Part shown: piece by piece, positions 1-13,800 of the stretch | Position numbering within the stretch: position 1 is the first letter of the stretch | How the letters are laid out: the number at the start of each line of letters is the position of its first letter | Origin: Rhodocollybia butyracea | Taxonomy: Eukaryota; Basidiomycota; Agaricomycetes; Agaricales; Omphalotaceae | Assembly (NCBI GenBank): GCA_015501585.1 | Contig: JADNRY010000244.1 | Location: 1 to 64,000, forward strand | Direction of reading: 5' to 3' | Length of the DNA: 64,000 nt | Position numbers and translations under genes: made by a program | The notes under the pieces: model-generated | Seen by the model: the letters and a program-made list of their open reading frames with translations, nothing else | Database searches by the model: none | Told to the model about the DNA's origin: nothing

Positions 1-1085
1 TCACCAAGCCAGAAGGATGAACGCCGGTGGCTAACATAGGCTGTGGGTTTACTCAAAGTTTATAACTGAGTGTGGTCTTCTTTGCTCAGTGCGTACCCTC
101 GTTTTTCATCCTGTTATACAAGCTGATGGTCAATCTTGTCAGACCATTTTTGGCATCGTTTTAATTGGACTGATGTATACAGTTTCACCGCACACGCATA
201 GCCATGCATGCGCTCTCAATACTTTTACTGTTGTTTGTAATTAGTGGTACTGCTACTGTCAATAGACATATGCATTCTTGGCTCCTACCCTTGCATACTA
301 CATTTCCCTGCGTCTGCGAAGGGAGGGAGAGGATTTGCCGAGTATGCGTTTGCACCTTCGGACTCGACTCGACTGGGCAACTATGCATCGTCGCCGAGAC
401 TTCCCCCTCCCTTTTCAATCTCAGATTCATCGTATCCAGTGTGCTCAGTTTTTTTTTCGCTAACCCTAAGAGAATGGTGCTGTCATTAATATGCACTCGT
501 TGTTCTGACTTCATACATGCACCACGGTACACACCTCTGATTCATATAAGTACATTGTATTAAGTATACTACTATACAAGTGATTGCATTGGACAGTGCT
601 GATAGTTCACCATCTCAATCAAAATCTGGCAGTCATCTTAGCTTGCAGTCTTCTCGTTTTTTCAGAAGAGTTTGCCATCTCTAAGGAGATTTGACTTGTA
701 TGTACGTGTAGTTCTCTGGCGTAAATAAACATAACTTGTTCTCGAAATTTAAGTTTTAGCTTCAAGGATACTAATACAAGCAGCTTCACTGTCTTCAAGG
801 CCTCCTCAGCGGCAGAGCACACGTAAATTGAGAGAACCGACACGCTCGGCATTCTGTCATCTTGATTTCCATTGGTTGAGTCCTGACTCCATCTGGAGAT
901 ACTTACTATTTTGGTAGTCAGGCGTCGGAACGTGAAATCATCTTGAATACAAAAGCGGACTGAGGCAAAATACGGTGTATAAACATGAATGCGTCAAATT
1001 GAGCCAAGAAAACTCAGAAATATATGCAAAAAAAGGTAAATAATCTCTTCCTTTTTCCTTTCTTTTCTCTCCTTTTCGCAACTTG
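1..1085. other. Intergenic, no gene seen
   Basis: Only short overlapping open frames on both strands, none with recognisable content or plausible splice structure. Several short homopolymer and T-rich stretches are present. It precedes family copy A. Confidence 0.5.
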
Positions 1086-3150
1086 AAAAAACTTGAAAAC
1101 CGCTGATTCCCCACAGACTCAGGACACGAGCCAAAAGACAACGCACAGCCAACTACCATCGGGCCAACAACCTACTGAAAACGGCGCTACGGGCCACGTT
1201 TTCCCGCTACGAGGCGCTGCTACTGTTCAGAGCAACCAACCTGACTCGTTCCATCCGCTGTCGCCTCTGGACAGGCAAATTGGTGTCCGCCAAATGTCTA
1301 TGCGCCTTTCCCTAGATCATTTCCTGCGTATCCAGCGTTGATATCCATTCCACTGGGACCAGCACGTCGGGAGTTGATCGTAGAATAATCTCGCCCATCT
1401 CTCCACACATACATCAACGTTTCAAATTTCAACACCCACATATTTCCACAACCGTTGATGACTTCTCCGCCCTTGCCCTTATCCCCGTTTCCGTCCCAAT
1501 TCGTTATTCGCGCCAGTATTTTCGCCAACACATTTGCTATCTGCTTTCCAACTACCCCAACTCCAACACTCACAGGCTTCTTCTACTTCACATAATGCTA
1601 GGAATAAAACAACCACAAAGTTGCGTGACATCGGTCCATGTAGCTCTAACACGCCAACATCCTTGCTGTCGCCAATCGTGCTCGGCTGGACGCTTCTCCT
1701 TGTTCATGGTCCTCCGACCATCGCATCCCTCCTAGGCTCTCCTCTTCTAAACATACGTCGCCATCTTCATTTGTACCTTCTCCTTCCCAACAAGATCCCT
1801 CAGCCCAGATGCACTCGACAACTCCTTCGCCCACGCATAGGAAGAACTCCAGGTCCGCGCAATTCATCTTCTTTGGCACGTGCGCCCTTCACCTACGCCT
1901 GCTGGTCTCCGATCAATGCCCATTGTAGGGGTATCGTCCCGCCTGTACCAAGTGCAGCTACAACAAACAACAGGAACTCTCGGGTCTGTACGAGAGTCAA
2001 ACTCTCCAAAGCAGTCTCATGGAGACGGTCCTACCCCCTCGCCGCAGCACCAAATCTCACAACTCTGCCCCCCGTTGGACAGACCTCATTCAAATTTCTC
2101 ACTCTCGATCAATGTCAGTCTCGAATGGGATCTCCAGCATCCCTTAGTGCAGCGGATACTCCATTGACCAGTGGACCCGCTCAGCAGCAGCAGCTATACA
2201 AACCCCGAGGTGGCTGTAAAGAAGAGAAAGGCCGAAGAAGATATCGATTTCAATTCTAGTACTTGCTCGGTCCCGACTTTCAATAATCCAAGCGATGGAA
2301 GCAGTACATCTCTTACAGTAATTCGCTCTTGTTCGGATACACCGATATCCGCTATCCGCACAGGTGAGCAACTAACCCGTTCTGCACCACTACCAGCCAT
2401 ATTTGAAACTGAACAAAAAACTTTATAGCGCCCAATGATTCAACTCCAGCCACCACCTCTCCAGCCTATCCTCCTTCCCCCTTCCCCTCGAAATCGCCGC
2501 CATCCACACCTCCCAAAGTCCCCAGGGACTCCCTCCCTTGTCCTCCCAAAAACCAAAAAACTTAAACTCAACATCGATCTTCCGCCTACCGTCGCAGCCC
2601 TAGTCCACCTAGCAAACGGACTTCACTCCCATCAACCATTACCCAGAAATGCTCCCTCTATGAACGACCGGGAAGCCCTCGCCGCCACGGAACGAGCACC
2701 TGAAATGCGACGCACGATGGGTTCGAATATAAGTTTTGTGTTTCAAAGGACCTGGGGAGGTTCGTTGACCCGTTACCCGAATGAGCGTCGAGAGTTTTCG
2801 AAAACTCTTTTGGGGATGGGAGTCCTGTTCCTATTACTACGCTACGGAAAGAGGTGTCAAAGCCCACGCTCACGAAGGAGTGCATTGGTGGAATTTGATG
2901 CCTATAGGGATGCGGGGTGGATAGGTATAGGACGATTTCCAATGTGGGCGTTATTGCCACCACCGCCGCTACCACTGCGTCTGCCTCCCCCTCCGCCTCT
3001 ACAGTGAGTTTGTTTAGTAATGCCTCGTGGTATATTAGTTGTATTAGTTCTTACCTTTCAATGTGTATTCCTATAAGTAGCTGTGTAGGAGTGTAGCCTG
3101 TATCGCTTATAATCGTAATTACTGTAGCCTTATAGGATTTAGAGAACATA
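1086..3150 (+). pseudogene. Repeated family, copy A (decayed)
   Basis: Degraded member of the unrecognised family best seen in copy B. The 5' part (about 1100-1290) carries the family block reading TENGAT then ATVQSNQPDSFHPLS, with an extra insertion between the two parts. The frame is then broken repeatedly. Near 2210-2350 the conserved block returns (KKRKAEEDIDFNSS, then a serine-rich stretch and a VIRS core), followed by the family intron (donor GTGAGC near 2365, acceptor TTATAG near 2428) and a corrupted exon 2. The 3' flank at about 3060-3140 matches the 3' flank of other copies (the 'agcctgtatcg' and 'actgtagccttatag' blocks). The intron is retained, so this is a DNA-level duplicate, not a retrocopy. 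The original function is unknown. Confidence 0.6.
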
Positions 3151-3910
3151 CCATTTTGATCTTTCTTTGTTTCGTCTTTGATCGAGTGGGCTAGCCGTTC
3201 AAGCCTAGCATAATAACAAATACAAAGAAAACCACAATACCGAATCGTCGGTTTCTACTAGTACATTTCCAATAGTGTTACTCCTACTCAAAGTATTACC
3301 TCAAGCTACCCTCCTCAGGCCCTCCCATCTTCCCGTCTTCCCAGGGCGTCCTCCGAGTCCGGCTTCATTGCTAGTACGAGTCGAATCTGCCTGCCTGCCG
3401 CCGCTCCTCTCTCTCTCTCTCTCTCTCTCTCTCATCTCTCATGTTCCCCCTCTCCCTCATCCTCAATCCTCCGCCCAATCTCTTCCCTATGCGGTGTCCA
3501 CACACTCGTCACAACACCAAATAAACCAATGCGCCCGCCAATCCTTTAGCTCAGAAAGAGGAAGTTGAAAGATGGAAGGTATTACTAGATGGTCTAAGCC
3601 TGTAAGTAAATGGCCTGTAAACTGTTTTCTATGTTAAATAACTTGATCCATACTTTATCATCTCCGACCTAACCCGTTCGATGCGAAGGAGACACCAGGT
3701 CGCTGATTGCATTGCCTTGATTTATCCTCTTGTTCTCATCCTCATAGTCCTTTGTTAACAGGATTGCAGGGAAATATAGATTTATAGGAAGTTAAGGCCA
3801 AATCAGGTTGAGATGGTTGTAACATCCTTTGCTCACACCCACACATGATCCACAACAAGAATACTGACTCTCGAGTATCCATGCATCAGTTTCAAGTTTC
3901 ATTGGTGTCT
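3151..3910. other. Gap between copy A and the LTR element
   Basis: No supported gene. It holds a CT microsatellite at 3407-3433 and low-complexity C/T-rich sequence. A short open frame at 3275-3568 is a by-product of this composition. Confidence 0.45.
3407..3433. repeat. (CT)n microsatellite
   Basis: An uninterrupted run of alternating C and T, about 27 bp, within C/T-rich sequence. Confidence 0.9.
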
Positions 3911-3915
3911 GTTCC

Positions 3916-4168
3916 TATAACGCGCCCTATGGGCAAAGTCCTTAGGAACACCGGTGAACACGACAAATAGGATACTATTGTGTGTACGACGGTGTAAAAG
4001 ACTAACTAGACTCTTAAGTAATTGTACGATACTTATAGTAACGGATTTATTATATAATTAATAATAAATAGAATGATAAGATAGACCGTTTGGTCTATCG
4101 GCGGCGTCTAGGATGACCGTATCGCCGGATATGGTCAGTGGTGATTATGGAGAGGCGGAGGCGTTACA
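3916..4168 (-). repeat. 3' LTR (left)
   Basis: Its 253 bp match 6976-7228 with one substitution. It is bounded by GTTCC on the outside and by a polypurine tract (as read on the minus strand) on the inside. Confidence 0.92.
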
Positions 4169-4508
4169 CCCTCCCCCACCAGATTAACATCAGGGATGTG
4201 AATCAAAAATGGTAATGACATCATCACCATCCAAACCATTTTTAATTTGGTTTAACATAGAATGATCCCGTATCAAGTATGGGATTAATTGATGCGGCGC
4301 ATCAGATTTTTGGACTTGTCCAAATCAAACAATAGTGGGGCGTACCACTAGAGCATGATTTGATTTGGAAATGTCCGAATGTTCAATGCGCAGACTCGGA
4401 AGTTTCCGAGTATTGCTTAATGAGGATTCTCAGTGAGAATCCGGGCTGAGGATAAGTAGTTATGCCCAGGTAAGGCATATTACCTGGGCGTCGGAATAAA
4501 CCAATAAA

Positions 4509-6807
4509 TCATTTGGAAGGTTTATCCTTTCCGATACTTAAGGAGGTGTCCAACTCATCGGGGTGTTCTGATGATTCAAGTTCATCGTCTCTATTCCTAG
4601 AAGAGACATAATATTTAGTGAGGGCCGTGTGGTCCTCAATGCGTGTGACGGCTCTGACCATCACTTCTAATTTGGCATACTCCGGAACGATCCCCTCGTT
4701 CGTGAGTTGCCTGATAATATTGAAGGGTAATCCCTCAATGAACCGTTTCCGCATTGTTGCATCATCCGGTGTTTGGAGCATCCGTGATGCCCATCGTGTA
4801 AGTGAGGAATAATAATCCCTCACACCTGTATCGGGTGAATACTCAATAAGGTCAAACTGCCGTGCAGCTTGATGAATGGTCGTTGCTTGGATGCAACGAT
4901 CAAAGACACCAATGATGGCGCCTTCAAATGTCCACTTAAGGACAGTGCGGTGTATACCAGCGACTTCGTCGTTATACCAGTCAAGGGCTTTGCCCTTTAG
5001 AAACATGCCAAGCACGGCAGTCCGTGTAGCATCGTAATCGTCACCGCACATGCGGTTGACTACCATCCATTGGAGAAGTGACATTAGCCACCGCTCGAAG
5101 ACATCGACATCCGGAGATCCGTCATAGACCTCCGGAGATGGAACTTTAAGAGCTTTACGGCTCTCAATGGGAGGGATAGGATTCCCTACCTTATCTCGAA
5201 TTTGTTTACGGTACACTTTGTGTACCTTGTGTTTCCATCGGGAACGACGTTCGTTGTCACCTGTTGTTTCTCGCATCTTAGATGCAAGTGAACGCAGTAT
5301 TTTACGGCGCTCATTAGGAGTAATTTTACCCTTACGGGTAGCAAATTTGTCTAGCCAAGAGGCATCAGACAAAGAGTCAGTATTTGACTCGGTATCACTA
5401 GAGTCAGATGATTCATCCGACCATGGCCTGCGTTTGCGGCCTTTGGATTTAGCACTCTTGTGCTTCCTCCCCCTTCACGGGATTTTTTGCTAGGCGCTTT
5501 CGCTCCGGCATTATTGCTTGGTCCTGGAAAGGACTCAGCGGGTGGAATGTAAAATCAATCCCAGATTTCTCTGGGAGTAGTCAATTTATCAACGGGTATT
5601 CCATCGACATTATATCCCACCATTTGGTCGGGAAGCCCAGATGGCGCGAATCTGAAATCTCGGAGACTGGTGTTATGTTGGCGTTGAATCGCTATGCGAC
5701 TCATCCAATCTTTAGCTACTCCCAACGGAAGCGGCTGTGGTTGCAACTCGGCCAATACCGTTGGTACTGGCATTGAACTTGGCTCTGGCGCATTGCTGGG
5801 CGGCAATTTGGGCAGTCTTACGGTAGTGTGTACTACCGGAGGGGCAACACTTTGTGTCGCCGGGGCAATGGATATGGTAGTAGGAACTACCGGAAGGGTA
5901 CCGTGTTGCGGTCCCATACTGGAATGATTTCCAGTAGTGTTTGGTACAACTACTGGAGATGTAATAATATTGGGTACCATTGGCGCCTTGCAGTAGGGAA
6001 GTACATTGTACTTTCCTGTGGTGGTATCGCTACTACCTGATTGAAGTTACGAGGTAACTTTGGTTCACTTTTGATGTTCACCGCGCTTTGTGGTGAGCAA
6101 GATTTGGTCACCGGTAATGGCCTGGGACCTCGCAGTGTCAGAGACGCTGCCTCCGCATTGGGACTCTGTCTCATGCGGGATGTGTAGATGGGTGTCGGTA
6201 TAGTTACTGACACTGGTGCGTATTCCTGTCGGAATACAGGAACATGACGGGGTGACTTGGTCATCCCTTGTGAATACTGTTCGTCCAACAGTGATTGTTG
6301 GACTGACGGTGCCTTGGGCACAGTCTCACGCCATTGGTGTACCGAGTTGTTTGCCTCGGTAGGAACAGATGGTGCTGCATTGTGCAATACTGGCGGTGTG
6401 ACGGCAGGCTGTCTCGGTGTGGGTGTAGCAATAGTGATTCTATTGCTGTTTCTTGATGAAGAAGATCTTTCTTCATCAGATCGGATGCTAGATGCATCCC
6501 ATTTCTCAGTTATATTGAGAATACAATTGAGTACTTGCGTACTCTTGTCGAGTGATGCCGCTACATCTCGTAGCGCAGAAGAAATCTCACTTAAACCCTC
6601 TCGGGTTGGCCGTTTCTTACGAATAGTCATAGACTGTTCATTAGGTGGACTCTTGTCCTGCCTGTAGTGCTGTCTTTCAGACGCACGTACGGAATGAGTC
6701 GCTGATGCGACTGAATAGATTGATTGTGGTGACACGTCACTACGAATGGAAGGTGCGCGATCGCGCACGCTCTGATATGACTTCTCTGATTGATTTCGAG
6801 AGGTCAT
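4509..6807 (-). pseudogene. Gag-like gene of the LTR element, frame-broken
   Basis: Three minus-strand open segments in three frames make up one gag-type gene. The first, 6807 to about 5990, has an ATG at 6807 and is serine/arginine-rich and disordered. The second runs from about 5990 to 5555 and is P/T/V-rich. It hits a TGA at about 5555, and a second frame change in a G run near 5470 leads into the third, about 5450 to 4509. The third segment holds the recognisable part: a capsid-like helical domain with KALDWYNDEV, typical of retrotransposon Gag (the Retrotrans_gag family). No CCHC zinc knuckle was seen. The near-identical LTRs with a broken gag suggest that this copy relied on proteins from another element. 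Confidence 0.75.
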
Positions 6808-6975
6808 TGAGACAGCAAATGATATAGCGGGACGGAAAAATGGAGCGGGTTTGTGTAGATTGTGTAGTGAGTTGGAATAATGGTTGTTATACTTGGTAGT
6901 ATAACTGTTTTTAGCTTGTTAAACTAATAGCTTTGTGTTATTCACACAATAGTAATTTTTTGATGTTCAAAAAAG

Positions 6976-7228
6976 TATAACGCGCCCTATGGGCAAAGTC
7001 CTTAGGAACACCGGTGAACACGACAAATAGGATACTATTGTGTGTACGACGGTGTAAAAGACTAACTAGACTCTTAAGTAATTGTACGATACTTATAGTA
7101 ACGGATTTATTATATAATTAATAATAAATAGAATGATAAGATAGACCATTTGGTCTATCGGCGGCGTCTAGGATGACCGTATCGCCGGATATGGTCAGTG
7201 GTGATTATGGAGAGGCGGAGGCGTTACA
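6976..7228 (-). repeat. 5' LTR (right)
   Basis: Its 253 bp match 3916-4168. The outer edge reads TGTAACGCC on the minus strand, and the GTTCC target duplicate follows at 7229-7233. It should carry the element's promoter. Confidence 0.92.
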
Positions 7229-7233
7229 GTTCC

Positions 7234-7565
7234 CATTGGGAAAGGCATATCTCTTCGCAGGGAAATTCCACATGCAACTCAAATCCTGGTATGGGCTGCT
7301 CTACGCCTTTGTCAACCCGGGTACCGCTACGAGAAGAGGCGTCGAAGCCCGTGTTCACGGAGTGCATGATGGAATTCAACGCGCATAATGATGCTGGGTA
7401 GATGGGGTGCGGGATGATTCCGAGATGCAAATGCCATTGCCGCCACTACCTATGCCTCTGCCTCTGCACCACACACCCCTCCTCAAATCTCTCATAAATC
7501 CTCCTTTCCCTCTCCCTTGGATCCCCATTGCCTGGGACCTGGGTTGGCACTGTGGTAGAAAAAAC
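7234..7565 (+). pseudogene. Repeated family fragment A' (3' part)
   Basis: Sequence at about 7320-7500 resembles the 3' part of copy A (about 2840-3003): a shared block around GAAGAGGCGTCGAAGCCC, then GGAGTGCAT..GGAATT, and the run of 'ccgccactacc/ctgcctctgc' repeats. It lies immediately right of the LTR insertion. Only the 3' end is recognisable. No start or N-terminal block remains. Confidence 0.5.
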
Positions 7566-7801
7566 ATTGACAAGCCCAATCACTGACTTGATTCTAGCTC
7601 ACCTCAGCATGAATACTTGGCGGATTAAACACCTGAGGTAGCTTACATAGGAAAATAGCTTTAAGTACAGTAAATGAAGAAAGCTTCTTTATATAGTATC
7701 TTACACAAGCCAAGGTTGCCCATACAACTTCTCGTCCGACATTCACAAAATCACTAGCGTGTATTCATCACAAGAACCAAGAACCCTTAAGGCAGCCAGG
7801 G

Positions 7802-10800
7802 TCACAGCACCCTACAGTGATCTGAATCACTCTGTGGCTTATCTTCCAACTCTGCTCGCCACTCTGCTCTTGTTTTTGATGCATGGGTTTTGACTGCCTC
7901 AGCCACTGCAAAAGCATACCTACCATCATCGTCATCTAATTGCCAAATCAATGTCAATATACAAACAAGAAGTACCGTACAATTAACACTCACAGTATCT
8001 CATGGAAGCTTGAGTCTCCACTGGATTTTCAAGATCAGGATGCGAGAATATTTGATAAACAAGCTGGAGAGCCATCTCCATGGACATGTCTGATGACCAT
8101 AGACGACCTAGTTCTGCAATACAGACCTGAACCAAAGAGGTGAGATAACGAATGGTGTTTCAACAAGCTTACCTTCCCCTGCTTTGAAACCTGATGATTA
8201 TTGTCAGTGAATTGAATTCAACACAAACGATGATTCTACTCACATTTGGGTGCATGATGAAGTTGGTGAAACGTATTTGCGGAGGCTCCCTCGGATATCC
8301 TTCCAAGAAATCACACGTAAGGAGGTATACACCATTCCGATACAGACAGTCCTTGTCCTTGGGAGCCTGTGTTTGTGTCAGGACATGAAAAGAGCGTTCA
8401 ACATACATTGAGTCTTACCTCCATGACAATCCGGAGGAAAGTCATGTTACTTTCATCAAAGTAAAGGTCCATGTATGGCGCGGGCTTTTTCAAAAGATTT
8501 TGAGCCTCAAGAACAAATGAGAACCACATAAGACAAAAAAAACGGGACACACTTCACGCATAATACGCTTCATGCGATCATCCTTCCCTCTTCCCGTCAC
8601 ATTAATGAGCTGAAGTGGCTTGACCTTTTCAAATAGTGCCGGATGTTCAGCCCTTTTCGGGAACTTGTCCAGCGTGACGACATCAATAGGATAAATAGAT
8701 GTGTCCCCATATGTGCCAATCAATGCCCGTTTGGTTGCGACAAAAATGCGTTTTTGAATCTGGATAGGCCGCTCGGCTGAGTTCAATACGGTTTCCAGGT
8801 CCTAGACATAGATCTACGATGTACACAAATTTTCTTTTGAGTATTATGACGGAACTCACAAATATACTAAGCGCATCACTGAGTGAGGTGCGAGGGCAAA
8901 ATCGGTATCCACCTGTCAGAAATCATTAGAAAGTACCAGTCATGGGGGACAATGAACCCTACCGGTGACTACCGAAATTCCATGCAGGGCTGGATCCACA
9001 GTAGGCCCAACTTGGACTGAATCTACAATAATGCTATCCCTTTGAAGGCCGGCCAAAACTTCCAACACAGATTGTTTTGAGCTTGTATCTTTTCCATCAG
9101 AAACAATGATTATTCGCCTCCGAAGATGAGGAAGATCAGTCCTATATTGGACGAGTTGCAACCGCGCTACATCTAGTGCATCATATACAGCGGTGTCCCC
9201 CGTTGCTGTAACACGCCCCAGCTGCTCACGGAACTTCTCGAAGAGGTGTGTTAGAGGCTGGGCGACTTGGCAGTGTCTGAGACTGGTGGAAAAGTATTGT
9301 CAGTTGAAAAATTTTTGTACCACAGAGAGCGACTAACAAGTCACCAACCCAAGGACAAGGGGAACGGTGGTATCAAATGAACACTGTATGGATATCAGAA
9401 TGAAACACTACCCTCAAATCAGTGAAATTCACACACCGCGCGGTTCAAGAATACATTGAAGAGCTCATTCATGAGATGAAGACGAGTCAGATACTGGCTT
9501 TCCTTGGCTTTATCTGACTTAACATGAAGCGGAAATGCCTCGAGCTCATGGTCACCTAGTGACAAGTGGTCTAACAACTTCTCAGTGAAACTTGCAGAGA
9601 TTGGAGTTCCAGTACGGTGTCCATCTCCAGTTTTTCGTAATCCATGCCTGCATAGATAATCAGAAGGTAATAAAAACAAGCCAAGAACATACCATAAGGT
9701 GGTGTCTGACAGCGAATGACTGGTGAAGGCAAACAGCGAACAGACAGTTGCGTCATACGGAAGCAAAATACAGTTATTTGGTCCATCAAGGACACAGTTG
9801 TTCAGTCCTTTGAAGGAGAAAACAAAAGCGTTTCTGGAATGGGCACCGTGTAGCCAAGTTCGATTCGACACCCTTCCCGAATACCAGTGATGGAAGCCAA
9901 AAGGAGTGTCTCAGAATCGCGGATCAAAGCCCAAGATCCAGAAATTTTGAGGGAGAACGAGGAATATGCAGCTTCAACAGCGCGATTGGCAAGCATATAT
10001 AGAGTGCGGGTTGTAGTAGTTGGGGTTAATCTCCACAGATGAACTTTTCCATGATGGACAAATGTCACTTCAAAGCTAGCCCTGCCATGATTGATTTTTG
10101 ATAGGAGTTCCTTGCCCGAAGTCTAGTATTTTGGCGGAAAAGTAAGCAACAAATTCTTGTGAAATGAGGATGTGAAGAATTTTACCCAGGTTGTGATTTC
10201 AGTTTTTACTTTCCACTTTGGCTGTACATGTTCCATAAAAATACCTGCTGGCCAATTGTCTAGTCCATCAAACCAGGACAGCTGTCTCTGTCAACATAGA
10301 TACCGTTAGGAGCACATTGTGGCGAACAAGGATCTTTGAGAAGATTGCCAGTCCTGATATGAATGTGAGGATTTGAAGGTTGCATGTTCAAATAGACCCT
10401 TACCTGGGATCAATAAATCGACGCGGGACTGAAAATGGTTCTATCCCAACTACTTCATTATTGTCTGCTGAGGCTAAAGTGATAGTCACGTCAAGGTACT
10501 CTGATAGTTCTGGTGATCCCTGGATGCAAAGCTTTAAGAAGGATGCAATCTGAAAGGTGTACATAAAGTTTTAGTAAGGTAATAAAGGTCAAGTAATTGA
10601 CATCTGTGCACCGTTTCAGGGTTTCAGATCCTAATTCATCATTATTTGCAACCTGGACAATATCCCTACGAGCAACTGCCATGAGCTGTGCAATAAGGTT
10701 GTTCAATGCAGCTGAGTTCCCGGGTCATCACGATAACCATTTTGCTTTTTCAGGAATGCAAGCTTTGACTTGAGAGCAACAAGGGAGGTCCAATGCTGCT

Positions 10801-13800
10801 TATATACAAAAGTGCATGCTACAAAGACATGAGCATGGGTAAGCCTCCAGTAAACATTTAAAACCAAACCTTGATCCAATATCTCATTGTCAGTCAGATT
10901 TGATGTCAATTCATTGATACGCTCCTGGACTTTAACTTCCTGTGACGTTTCTATTCGACGATGTGTGCCCTCCACACCTGACTTGCTGTTCATGGACTGG
11001 CTCAAGTCAAGACAAAGAAAAATAGCCTGGTGATAATTTAGCACCTGTCAATTAGGCCAACGTCAATACGAACCTCGGCAGGGTCTCTAGAAGGGGCTCC
11101 TGCAGCACTGAAGGTGTCAATTTCCCAAGTTTTCTCCATCTTCCGTGAAGGAATGACCTGGTCAAGAGCATTGGCAACATCATTGATATCAACTGCCGTG
11201 TCTCCAGATGCTCTAGATGATGTCAACTTGAGTAAGGTTTCTTTAAAGATATGCTAAGCGCCAGTGCGTACGTTGGCCTGAAGAAGTTTATATCGCGGAC
11301 ACTCCCACAACCTCTTCCGGTGAAAACAGCAATAAACCCCTGGAAAATACCATGAGGCTTTCCCTGACTACAAAATTTAAGCACTCACCTCTGAATCCAA
11401 AACTAATTGAGGTGCTATGATGGCTGGAGCCTTCAAGTCTAAAGGACCCCGAGTTACAAGATCCGTTTGATTTGCTTGCTGAATCGACGCAATGAAATCA
11501 CGTCCAGCAACCTCTAGTCGCATAGTACAGGCAGAAGGAGCTGCACCGATTCGATATGGATACAATACTACCAAAGAATTCCGGTGAGGATGTTGCCTTC
11601 CCATACGTATAAGCTGTGGGAGGAGACTCTCGGGCTCTAGCTCAATGAGTTGAGACTCTTTTTGATCAGAGTCGGAACGGGGTCTGTAAAGTTCTGCTCG
11701 TGGAAGGTGTAGCATTGCGAAACCCCGCTCAGATACACCAACATTACATTGCACGGGATCGCGAAGTTTGTTTCCCGATGCCGCACATATCAGCGATATG
11801 TCCTCAATAGCCAAAGTCGGGTTGAAGGAACCTTTGAAGACGTCATTACCCACCCAATAATATCCTTGCCTACAAATGAACGGAAGAAGTTAGGACTCAC
11901 ATACAGGTGGAGTATCAACCAAGTCAAAACCAAGTACGCACAGTTTCAAACATCCGCTCATCATTATTAGCGATTGCAACGGGAGCCTGATAAGAAAATG
12001 CTTTGAGAGCATAATAAATTGCTTCTGCAAGACACGCCTGCTCTTCCGGAACGAGAGTGATGTTCTTGATGATTAACGCTACTAGAAGAATGATCAATTA
12101 CTTTATTCCAAGCTCATTTCACATAGTAATAGCTCACAAGCTCGAACAGCGGTGGGAACCTCGTAATCATATATAGCATTGCGAGAACATTCCTCATACC
12201 TCCATGTTGTTTGTCGTTGTCTTGACGGGCTACCACTTCGGCCATGAGATAAAGTGATGAAAGGAGGCACGCAATACCACGAGGAGTCTGCTTTGTCCCT
12301 GCGGGATGCCAGGCGGGACTGTCCAAAAACGTCGTTTTGCCATCCTTTTTAGGCGCAGAAACATCACCGGCAACCTTTCGTTGAACAACATACAATACCA
12401 AAGGAGGCGTAGAAGGACTGGGAGAAGCTGAGGAGGATAAAAGGAGTAAATCTCCAAGAGTAACACAGTCGCAGCTAGAGAACACCGGAAATGATGAAGT
12501 ATGAAAATCAATTTTGGAACAGGCACCAGAGGTACTGCTGGTCTCATTCTGGTAGCCCGGGTCAGGAGCAAATAGTTCAAAACGTCCTGCAGTATGACCA
12601 TTATGTGATGACGCGGCACAAACACTGACCAACGCTGTTTGTGTCAGGCGGACTTGCCTGAGGATAAATATAAGAAAACAAACACAGGTTGATAGACGCA
12701 AAACACTCACTCTCGCGTCGGATCTCGGTTATGAACTTGGATGGTCAGTCCACATCGAGGAACAGCAATTTGTTGCGCAATAAAGTGCTCGCGAACAAGA
12801 CCAACTATTGCAGAGGTCTCAATTTCGAAGGATTCACATCTGGCTGAATCGGGACACAAATCTTGAGGAATGGGAAGGTATGTGATCTTTGACTCGCTAG
12901 ACCCATCCCAGACAATTACCACATGCGGCCCATCTCTGCCAAAAATTCTAGGCTCAAATGGATACTTCAGTCGCGGGCAGCCCGAAGGACAACTGGATTT
13001 AGACTGTATGGAACGAGATGAGGTGCCTTCGGAAGGTGAAACTCTAAACAATGCGCGTGATGTAGATGTTCACATCCGGCGTTCTAGATTAAAGTCAGGA
13101 TATGATGAAAGAGAAGCGTTAGAGCTTACAGCGACGATTGGGCAGTGTACGTATTTGCTGGGTTCCATCCCATTAATTTCAATGATGTCTTGACATAAAC
13201 TACAAGGAGAACCTTGTGCAATAGGGTGAGTTCTGCACATATAAATTAGTGTATAGAATACCTAGATGTTCGTCACAAAGTGTACAGCGTGGTGATTCCT
13301 TCTTGTTTGGGCCTAAGCAGTGTAATCCGGTGAGATCCGCAACGCAATTGCAAGTTCAGCGGAAGATATTTACCCAGGGTGCGAGAATGAGAATAAGGAC
13401 AGTCTATCCCGTTCGAGCATACACTGCCGTCAATACTGAGCCGACAGTGCATGGAGGACAGCAGACCATGCGCCTGGATTTCATTAGCGATTGTACATGC
13501 ACAGGTCTCATCCGCATTGGGTTGGCACTCGGTGCAGCCGTCATTGTCCATAGATTCCGGGTCAACAGCCAGACCCAAAAGTTGAGCTGCCTCGCGTTTG
13601 AGAGCACCCTAAATGATATCATTTAAACATCATGTACTTGTAACAGAAATATGCATCACGACGCACCAGAGTGACTCGGTCATCGACCAAGGTACCTCTA
13701 AAAGCAAATATACCGAAATCCTCCGTCGAAGGTTCATCGACACTATTAGGATGTGCGTTTGCAAATCGACGGGCCATCTCCGGCGTAACGAAAAGGATCC

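Larger units (their letters stand above)
3911..7233 (-). mobile_element. Gag-only LTR retrotransposon (non-autonomous)
   Basis: A complete insertion: a 5 bp target duplication GTTCC at 3911-3915 and 7229-7233 flanks two 253 bp LTRs (3916-4168, 6976-7228). The LTRs differ at one base that I can find (g at 4089, a at 7149), so the insertion is young. On the minus strand the LTR starts TGTAACGCC. A purine tract (GGTGGGGGAGGG, at 4169-4180) sits directly inside the left LTR, which marks that LTR as the 3' one and the element as minus-strand. The roughly 2.8 kb interior encodes only Gag-like sequence. No protease, reverse transcriptase, RNase H or integrase motif is visible, so it must have been moved in trans. 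I could not find a convincing primer-binding site next to 6975. Confidence 0.9.

Noticed and set aside
3275..3568. Open frame over the CT microsatellite
   Set aside because: It is produced by the repeat (a Leu-Ser run) and has no support as a gene.
4618..4812. Plus-strand open frames inside the gag region
   Set aside because: These are shadows of the minus-strand gag frames, with no motif of their own.
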